Source: Chloroflexota bacterium (GTDB lineage: Bacteria; Chloroflexota; Dehalococcoidia; Lucifugimonadales; Australimonadaceae). Taken from it: a stretch of DNA of 5,508 nucleotides. The DNA is taken from positions 1 through 5,508 of the forward strand of contig JAPOOH010000619.1 of assembly GCA_026713505.1 (NCBI GenBank), written 5' to 3'. A program made the translations under genes and the position numbers. A model generated the notes under the pieces. The model was given only the letters and a program-made list of their open reading frames with translations. It had not been told where the DNA came from and ran no database searches. This document shows, piece by piece, positions 1 to 5,508 of the stretch (its first letter is position 1; every line of letters starts with the position of its first letter).

Positions 1-3000
1 CTGCCACCCGTACGGGCCAGCGACAGCACGCCCATGACCTGCTCCATGTCGACCACGCCGGCACCGCCCTGGTCGAGCAGGTACAGCACCTGGTCGACGA
101 CCGCGGCACGGGCGCCCATCTTCTGCTTGGGGGTGCCCTCCCGCTCGACACGGTCCATCTGATCCAGCGCCTTGCGCAGGTCGGCGAACCCCGTCTCTTC
201 CTCGGGGTCGACCTGCTCGGCCACCTTCAGTTCGGCCTCCAGGTTAGCGATCCTGCGCTGCCACAGCGTGTCGCCCTCCTCCGACAGCAGGCCGTTGTCC
301 TGCTGCTCCTGGTACCGGCGCTGGGCCGTGGCCAGGCTGCGTTCGATGCTCTGTATCTCGGCCGGGGCTGCCATGCGCCGCGTCAGCATCCCCTCCAGGC
401 GCTCGGGCAGCGTCCCCTCGCGGGCGCGCTGCGCCGGCCGGGCCCTGCCGATCGGGCCGCTGCGAGGCACGCGGGAGAACTTCACCTCGAGCAGGTCGGA
501 CAGCGAATACTCGCGCTGGGTGCCGTTGATCGTCGACGCGGTGGCGTCCAGCAGCAGCGACAGGTCCTGCGGCACGCGGGCCCCGGGCGCCTCGTACTGC
601 GTCTTGATGTCGCGCAGCAGCTCCAGCGTCAGCTGCGGTCCCTGCTCGTCCCACTCCCACTGCACGCGGTCGCGCATCTCGGGGGTGGCCTTCTGGTTCT
701 CCAGCTGCTTCCACAGGTACTGGCGCGCCTGCTCGAGACCCGGCTGCCCCACCCCGAAGATCCCCCGCGCCTGCAGGCGGGTACCGTCGGGCTGCTCGAT
801 CCAGGCGCGGTACTCGCGGGCGCCGTCGACGTGGAACGTGACCCCGTCGGTGGCCAGGTCGGACAGCGCCCGCACCAGCCCCAGGTACGTCAGCTCCCGG
901 CGCGTGTGATCCAGCGCCGAGTCGTGCGTGTCGTAGTTGGCGTTGATGCGGCGGCCGAAATTAGCGAAATACCTCACGGCCAGCCGCGTCAGCGGGCGCA
1001 TGGTCTCCTCGCCCTGCTCGTTCGTGTAGCGCGCCGTTAGTCCCGCGGCGGGGTACGGGCGGCCGTTGGGGTCCTTCGCATGGCGCGCGTCGCGCTTGAG
1101 GATCAGCGACTTCATGCGCCGGTACAGGCGGTCGTGCTCGACCTGCCCCATGAACGACGGCACGTACTCGCGGATCAGGTGCAGGTACTCGCGCTTGTCC
1201 GGCTCGACGCGCGACTCTAGGTAATAGCGCGCGCCGTCGTCGACGTTGATGTCCGACTTGCCCCGGCCGGCCAGGGCCTTCACCAGCGACTCGGGGATCT
1301 TGTCCTCGTGCTCGCGGAAGGTCCGCGCCTCCTCCGGCGCCATGCGCGCCAGCATCGCATCCCAGTGATACCGCAGGTCCTCCGGCACCCCGGCGAACAG
1401 GTCGTTGACCACCCAGCCCGGGTAGGTCTTCGTGCCCCGCGTCGGCTGGGGCGAGATGTCCTCGCGGCGCGTGACCTCCTCGTTGATCGCGTTGTTGTAG
1501 CCGAGCGCGCCACCGCCGTACCGCTCCCAGCCCTCGGCCTCCTCGACCTCCTCCCGGGTGCGGGGATCGTCGTCCTCCACCTGCTGCAGCGACGTGGCCA
1601 TGTCGGCCTCGGTGAACGGCGCGTCGGTGACCTCCGCCTCCAGGTCCGTGCCCGACAGCATCTGCGCCCACTGCGACGCGTCCATGCCCATCGGCTGCTG
1701 GTCCTGCAGCCACGCCTGCACGCCGAACTGCAGCGCGTCGGCATCGTCCAGCAGCTCGGCCACGCCGCCGCGCTGCATAGCGCCGTCGAAGCGCCGGCGC
1801 AGGGCGATGGTGTCCAGCGCCTCGGCCGCGGCGGGGGTCATGCCCTCGTCCTGCACCTGCTGGCGGATGGTCTGCTCGCGCCGCTCCAGCGCCGCCGACT
1901 GCTCCGGCGTGCTGACCAGCGGCTGCAGCAGCGGGGTCAGGTGACGCGCCGAACGCTCGCGTACGAAGTCGCGGCGCTCGCGTACGACACGGCTCCGCTC
2001 GAACTGTGCGGTGCGCAGCCGCTGCTGGGCCATCGGCGCCTGCGGCCCGCCCTTGCGCATCTGCTCACCGAGCCGGGCGATCTCCGCGTCCAGGCGCCGG
2101 ATGGCCGTGGGGAACGCCAGGCTCTCGCCGCCCACCTCGGTCGCACCGTCGCGAGCGATGTTGCCGAGGAACGCCAGCGCCTCGCTGTTGCCGGCCCGCA
2201 CCCGGATCTCGCGCACGTCCTCCTCGGTCGGGCCGGTCTCGCGCGGCTCGCCGGTAATGCTCAGGTCCTTGGCGTCGATGATCCCGCCGTAGGTGCGGTC
2301 GGCACGGGGGTTCTTCTGCGCCATGCCCTCGGCGGTCTTGCGGATCAGCTCCTCGGACGGGTCGGTCAGGATCTCCTCGGCGATGCGGGTGCCGTTGACG
2401 TCGTAGGCCGTGACACGCGTCAGCTTCTCGCCGGGCTTCTGCGCCGAGAGGAACGCGTCGCGCGCGTCCTGCCGGCGGGCCCGCGCCTCGAACTGATCGG
2501 TGGCTACGATCTCCTTGCCCGGGTACCGCTTCGCCAGCGTCTGCGACAGCTCCTGCACCTGGCCCTGCTCCACGCCCTCCTCGTGGATCGGCACGCCGCG
2601 CTCGTTCAGCGCAGCGATCACGGTGTCGGCCGACTCTATGTCACCGCTGTACCCGAGCAGGGCCTTTAGCGCAGCGTCGTCGTGCTGGGTGGCCCAGAAC
2701 CGCTTCAGGGCGGCCTCAGGGCCCGCCTCGTCGACGTACGGGCGTCGGTCCTCCGGGTGCCCCTGCTCGACCTCCCACAGGTCCTGGGGCTTGGTCAGCA
2801 CGATACCGAAGCCCGGCGTGCCCTCCTCGCCGACGGCTACCGCGGCCATGCGACCCACCGGCGTGTCGATCTGCACCGGGTTCCCCGCACGCATCGCCGC
2901 CATGGCGGTCTCGTCGATCATGTCCGGGGCCGTGGCCTGCAGGTCCTCGTAGCTGCCCTGGTCGACCCACACGAACTGCTTGCCGGACTCGGCCGAGGGC

Positions 3001-4283
3001 TTCAGCACCTCCTCGGCCTGCGCCCAGATGAACTCGGGCGGCTCCGGGTCCTGCTGCGGTCCGCCGCCGATGTCGTCGGGGGTCTCCTGCGGCGGGGGCT
3101 GGTTGGGGTCGGTCTGCCCGCCCTGCAGCAGGTTCTTCGCCACGCGGCTCACGCCGGCGGCCCCGCCCAGTGCGGCGCCCGGTGCGAAGCTGCCCACGGT
3201 GCCCTTGAACCACGCCTCCCCGATCCGCATCCACGGCTCGGTCTCCTCGCGCAGGAAGTGCCCCGGATCGGTCGCCTCGCGGAAGGACAGCTGCAGGCCC
3301 TCCTGCGCCGCCTCGGTCACGCCCTCGACGGCAGCGGCCTGCCCGCCGCCACGGGCCGCACCGGCAGCGACGCCGGTAGCCAGGCCCAGCACCTTGCCCT
3401 TCGGCACCGTACCGGTGGCGGCCTTCCACAGCCGGTTGACCAGCAGCGCCTCGCCGCCCACGCCGATCGCCCCAGACACGATGCCCGTACCCACGGCGCC
3501 GAGCGCCTGGCCCTGCGAGGGCCGGCCGTCGGTACCGACGTTGCCGGGATCGTAGAGCTCACCGGCAGCGGCGCCACCGCCCAGCACCGACTCGGGGACC
3601 ATCGCCCCCGCCGCGGCACCGCGCCCGAACGCCTGCGCCCGGGTCAGCTCCCGCTTGCCCAGGTCGTGCATGAGCTTGACGGCGTCACGCTCGTCGGGGG
3701 TCAGTCCCTGGAGCCCCTGCGCCGCGGCTTTCTTCAGCAGGTTGGAGGCGGCCTGCTGCGTCGCAGCCCGGCCCACCCCGGCAGTCATGCGCGCCGCCAG
3801 CCCCACCGGCCCGCCTAGCACCGCTGCGGTGATCGACAGGGCGAGCGACGGCACCACCTCACCGGTGGCGACGGCCGCGGCGTTGATGAACCCCTCGAGC
3901 GTGGGCTCTTCGATGATCGTGGAGAAGTTCTCCAGGCCCGCCAGCGACGCGCCGGCGTTCGCCTGGTGGTACTGCATCTCGGCCAGGCTGTCGATGACGC
4001 TGTCGTAGTCGGCGCCCATGGCCTGAGCGGCGATGGCCTTAAAGCCCGCGCCCATGGACCGGATGCCCTCGACGCCAGCGTACAGGCCGGCCTGGTACCG
4101 CTCGCCCAGCGTGGCGGGCAGCGCGGTCAGGTAGGGATCCGGCTGTGCCGGTACGGGGTCGGGTTCACGCCCGAGGATCTGCTGCGTCAGCCCACGGACG
4201 GTGCTGGCGGGGTCGGGTTGCTGTGCGTTGCCGAGGATCTGCCGCGTGAGGTCCCGGACATTAGCCTGCGGGTTGCGTGCCAC
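1..4283 (-). CDS. giant phage virion-like protein, probable internal/ejection protein (3' part outside window)
   Basis: One uninterrupted frame runs from a GTG at 4283 to the left edge: 1427 whole codons (over 150 kDa) and no stop, so the C-terminus is missing. The start was chosen because AGGAG lies 10 bases upstream; the mature product would begin MARNPQANVRDL. Order by residue: a twice-repeated VRxLTxQILG motif (9-48); four Gly/Ala-rich hydrophobic stretches (about 132-164, 261-282, 298-318, 361-378), with the acidic VEGVTEAAQEG helix at 319-329; a Pro/Gln/Asp linker (386-417); a beta-containing region (418-690) with a possible two-copy repeat; a charged coiled coil (about 715-785); an acidic linker (903-917); an aromatic, Arg-rich region (about 930-1250); and a coiled coil (about 1310-1385). 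There is no cysteine and no signal peptide. Large phage proteins with hydrophobic Gly/Ala segments of this kind are often internal virion or DNA-ejection proteins (T7 gp16-like) or large polyvalent proteins; this role is inferred. No lytic transglycosylase motif was seen in the visible part. The gene follows another virion-like gene with overlap, which suggests translational coupling. Confidence 0.9.
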   Translation of the reverse strand, partial: MARNPQANVRDLTRQILGNAQQPDPASTVRGLTQQILGREPDPVPAQPDPYLTALPATLGERYQAGLYAGVEGIRSMGAGFKAIAAQAMGADYDSVIDSLAEMQYHQANAGASLAGLENFSTIIEEPTLEGFINAAAVATGEVVPSLALSITAAVLGGPVGLAARMTAGVGRAATQQAASNLLKKAAAQGLQGLTPDERDAVKLMHDLGKRELTRAQAFGRGAAAGAMVPESVLGGGAAAGELYDPGNVGTDGRPSQGQALGAVGTGIVSGAIGVGGEALLVNRLWKAATGTVPKGKVLGLATGVAAGAARGGGQAAAVEGVTEAAQEGLQLSFREATDPGHFLREETEPWMRIGEAWFKGTVGSFAPGAALGGAAGVSRVAKNLLQGGQTDPNQPPPQETPDDIGGGPQQDPEPPEFIWAQAEEVLKPSAESGKQFVWVDQGSYEDLQATAPDMIDETAMAAMRAGNPVQIDTPVGRMAAVAVGEEGTPGFGIVLTKPQDLWEVEQGHPEDRRPYVDEAGPEAALKRFWATQHDDAALKALLGYSGDIESADTVIAALNERGVPIHEEGVEQGQVQELSQTLAKRYPGKEIVATDQFEARARRQDARDAFLSAQKPGEKLTRVTAYDVNGTRIAEEILTDPSEELIRKTAEGMAQKNPRADRTYGGIIDAKDLSITGEPRETGPTEEDVREIRVRAGNSEALAFLGNIARDGATEVGGESLAFPTAIRRLDAEIARLGEQMRKGGPQAPMAQQRLRTAQFERSRVVRERRDFVRERSARHLTPLLQPLVSTPEQSAALERREQTIRQQVQDEGMTPAAAEALDTIALRRRFDGAMQRGGVAELLDDADALQFGVQAWLQDQQPMGMDASQWAQMLSGTDLEAEVTDAPFTEADMATSLQQVEDDDPRTREEVEEAEGWERYGGGALGYNNAINEEVTRREDISPQPTRGTKTYPGWVVNDLFAGVPEDLRYHWDAMLARMAPEEARTFREHEDKIPESLVKALAGRGKSDINVDDGARYYLESRVEPDKREYLHLIREYVPSFMGQVEHDRLYRRMKSLILKRDARHAKDPNGRPYPAAGLTARYTNEQGEETMRPLTRLAVRYFANFGRRINANYDTHDSALDHTRRELTYLGLVRALSDLATDGVTFHVDGAREYRAWIEQPDGTRLQARGIFGVGQPGLEQARQYLWKQLENQKATPEMRDRVQWEWDEQGPQLTLELLRDIKTQYEAPGARVPQDLSLLLDATASTINGTQREYSLSDLLEVKFSRVPRSGPIGRARPAQRAREGTLPERLEGMLTRRMAAPAEIQSIERSLATAQRRYQEQQDNGLLSEEGDTLWQRRIANLEAELKVAEQVDPEEETGFADLRKALDQMDRVEREGTPKQKMGARAAVVDQVLYLLDQGGAGVVDMEQVMGVLSLARTGG
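4140..4259 (-). repeat. two-copy 60-bp tandem repeat encoding a VRxLTxQILG motif
   Basis: Two adjacent 60-base units, 4200-4259 and 4140-4199, sit at the start of the giant gene. The first 30 bases of each encode VRDLTRQILG and VRGLTQQILG, 8 of 10 residues and 24 of 30 bases identical. An 11-base block (CAGATCCTCGG on the minus strand) is identical in both, exactly 60 bases apart. A second shared block, AACCCGACCCCG, encodes the PDP that follows, displaced by 54 bases because the second copy is two codons shorter at that point. The arrangement indicates an in-frame duplication of a short helical motif followed by a Pro/Asp linker. Confidence 0.8.
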
Positions 4284-5502
4284 GAGCTGCGTTCTCCTGT
4301 GCCCGCTGCAGGATATACCGTCCCAGCGGCTCACCGTTATGCTCGATCAGCTGCTGCAGCGTGAGGCGCTCGGAGTATGCCCGCTTTCCGGCACGACCGG
4401 GAATGCGGATCTCGACCTTGCCGTCGTGCACCGTCACCCCATCCATCAGCCGGGCCAGCGTGCCCTCCGGTCGGTCCTGCCCGAAGAACCAGTCGAGGAA
4501 CCCGGTGTCGCCCATCTCCTGCAGCGTCGTGCCGAGCGCCCGTTCAGCGAGCATCGGCAGCTCCTGCTGCAGCGCCGGGTTGAGCTGGATGTCGTCCATA
4601 TGGCGCGAGATGTAGTGGCGCACCAGCGGCGTCGGATCCGTGTTCGGGAACTTCCGGTCGTCCTCGTCGAGCATCGTCTGCTCGATGGCCGTATCCACCG
4701 CCTGCAGGCTCGGCGACCGGCCACGGCCTCCGGCCTCCTCGGCGGTGGTCGCACGGAACCGCATCGCCGCGTCGAACTCGGCGCCCTCGATCTCCTGCGC
4801 CGTCTTGCGCAGGTCGAGCTCCTGCTTGGTCAGCTCGTTGACCCGGTCGATGCTGACGCCCGGACGGCGCTGCGGGGTGCCGGGCATGCGGTGCCCGCCC
4901 ATCGCCAGCACGGCTTGGGTCACCTGCATCTTGTCGGCGATCGTCCCTTCGGTGTTCATGCCGAGGAAGTACGCCAGCCGGGACACCTCCTCCTCCGGCA
5001 GCGTCGGCAGGTCCTGCTGCATCGCCTCCACGGTGGCGTACCGCATGTTGCGGGTCAGGGCCTCGTCATACAGGCTCGGCGTCATGGGCCGTCCTTCCTG
5101 CACGGCCTCGACCGCCTGCTGCGGCGTGCCGGGCATCTGGTAGTTCGGGTCGGACGGGACACGCCCCATGCTGTCCCGGTCTCCTCCCGTGAACTGGGCC
5201 GCGGGGTTCTCCCCAGCCGGGGCCGCCGGCGTCGCGGGCTGCGGCGGGTTCATGATCCGCTCGCGCTGTCGACCGGCCGCGTCCAGCGTGCGTAGGATCT
5301 GGCTGTTGTCACGCGCCCAGTCCGCACCGCGCGCCATCTCCGCCGCACCGGCCTCCACCGCCCCGGCAACGGTGTCGACGATGGCGCTCTCGTCACGCCA
5401 CCGGTTCAGGTAGGACTCCCACGGCGAGAACTCGGACGCCGCCGCTTCGGCGGGCGGTTCGGCCGGCGTCGGCGCCGGGGGGGTCCCGCGTGAGCGCCGC
5501 AT
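4261..5502 (-). CDS. virion-associated-like hypothetical protein upstream of the giant gene (5' end uncertain)
   Basis: A 413-codon frame from ATG at 5502 to TAA at 4263-4261. The frame is open through the six bases to the window edge (codons Gly, Gln), so the true start may lie outside and the ATG is only the first one visible. The family is not recognised. The protein has a Pro/Ala-rich N-terminus (1-25), an Ala-rich helical stretch (about 38-75), a second Pro/Ala-rich segment (85-102), the motif MPGTPQ at 123-128 and again at 206-211, charged helices (about 220-257 and 265-283), a Trp/Phe patch (LDWFFG, 336-341), and a C-terminal beta hairpin (TVHDGKVEIRIPG, 357-369) followed by a helix. 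There is no membrane segment, signal peptide or cysteine. Its last 23 bases overlap the start of the giant gene. By position and composition it could be an internal virion or structural protein made with the giant protein, comparable to T7 gp15 or an N4 gp51/gp52-type gene. That comparison is by context only, not by homology. Confidence 0.85.
   Translation of the reverse strand: MRRSRGTPPAPTPAEPPAEAAASEFSPWESYLNRWRDESAIVDTVAGAVEAGAAEMARGADWARDNSQILRTLDAAGRQRERIMNPPQPATPAAPAGENPAAQFTGGDRDSMGRVPSDPNYQMPGTPQQAVEAVQEGRPMTPSLYDEALTRNMRYATVEAMQQDLPTLPEEEVSRLAYFLGMNTEGTIADKMQVTQAVLAMGGHRMPGTPQRRPGVSIDRVNELTKQELDLRKTAQEIEGAEFDAAMRFRATTAEEAGGRGRSPSLQAVDTAIEQTMLDEDDRKFPNTDPTPLVRHYISRHMDDIQLNPALQQELPMLAERALGTTLQEMGDTGFLDWFFGQDRPEGTLARLMDGVTVHDGKVEIRIPGRAGKRAYSERLTLQQLIEHNGEPLGRYILQRAQENAARGTQPAG
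4293..4298 (-). promoter_or_regulatory. Shine-Dalgarno site of the giant gene
   Basis: The minus strand reads AGGAGA here, with AGGAG ending 10 bases before the GTG at 4283. It lies inside the coding sequence of the upstream gene. It decides the start of the giant frame: the other in-frame candidate, a GTG at 4334, has no comparable site noted, and the nearby ATG at 4261 (in TAATG) is in a different frame that stops after 24 codons. The 10-base spacing is slightly long, so initiation may rely on coupling to translation of the upstream gene. Confidence 0.7.
4867..4887 (-). repeat. second copy of the MPGTPQ-coding direct repeat
   Basis: This 21-base stretch encodes MPGTPQR (residues 206-212 of the upstream protein) and pairs with the copy at 5116-5136. 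It is followed by an Arg/Pro-rich turn and then the charged helix starting near residue 220. Confidence 0.6.
5116..5136 (-). repeat. first copy of the MPGTPQ-coding direct repeat
   Basis: This 21-base stretch encodes MPGTPQQ (residues 123-129 of the upstream protein). It matches 4867-4887 at 18 of 21 bases, in the same frame, 83 codons apart. It marks a short repeated linear motif within a Pro-rich context. Confidence 0.6.
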
Positions 5503-5508
5503 CTGCCC

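Noticed and set aside
961..1713. Minus-strand open frame of 250 codons in another frame
   Set aside because: It lies wholly inside the giant gene, and its Gly/Ala/Arg-rich translation is typical of an out-of-frame read of GC-rich coding DNA.
1308..2669. Plus-strand open frame of 453 codons
   Set aside because: It is codon-aligned antisense to the giant gene; it stays open only because the minus-strand gene rarely uses TTA, CTA and TCA codons in this GC-rich DNA. Its translation is Leu/Arg/His-rich low complexity without a recognisable fold.
2716..3429. Minus-strand open frame of 237 codons in another frame
   Set aside because: It lies inside the giant gene; the Gly/Arg/Ala-rich translation has no hydrophobic core or motif, while the giant frame through the same bases reads as a sensible protein.
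2682..3818. Plus-strand open frame of 378 codons
   Set aside because: Same codon-aligned antisense phase against the giant gene; the composition is skewed to Arg, Leu, Gly and His and shows no domain.
3000..4283. N-terminal lytic transglycosylase domain, as in T7 gp16
   Set aside because: No convincing transglycosylase catalytic motif was found in the visible residues; the N-terminus is motif repeats and hydrophobic segments instead.
4261..4346. Programmed frameshift fusing the two genes
   Set aside because: Both frames are open in this overlap, but a +1 shift would be required, no slippery sequence was evident, and a GTG with a good ribosome binding site explains the giant frame.
4201..5295. 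Plus-strand open frame of 364 codons
   Set aside because: It is codon-aligned antisense to the 413-codon gene and spans the junction of the two minus-strand genes; the translation looks like an antisense artefact.

Overview
The window looks like a piece of a tailed-phage (or prophage) genome with very high G+C. Two tightly packed genes on the minus strand fill it, and there is no intergenic DNA. The base composition points to a high-GC bacterial host such as a proteobacterium or actinobacterium, but nothing here fixes the host. No sequence was matched to a database; all family assignments are from reading the translations.

Right part (4261 to the right edge, minus strand): a soluble, mostly helical, Pro/Ala-rich protein of at least 413 residues with no cysteine. 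Its 5' end may lie beyond the window. Left part (4283 down to base 1, minus strand): the first 1427 codons of one giant open frame that is still open at the left edge. I translated every codon of this frame by eye and found no stop. It starts at a GTG preceded by AGGAG, and it overlaps the end of the upstream gene by 23 bases.

The giant protein has this order: a short linear-motif repeat, a roughly 300-residue region with four Gly/Ala-rich hydrophobic segments, a Pro-rich linker, a beta-containing region with a possible internal duplication, a charged coiled coil, an acidic linker, an aromatic-rich region, and a C-terminal coiled coil at the window edge. Size, architecture, lack of cysteine and the position after another virion-like gene fit a virion protein ejected into the host with the DNA. 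Models are the internal core proteins of T7-like podoviruses (gp15/gp16) or the very large virion protein of N4-like phages. This role is an inference; no enzymatic domain could be identified with confidence.

The long plus-strand open frames are codon-aligned antisense shadows of these two genes. No tRNA, CRISPR array, insertion sequence, promoter or terminator was seen.
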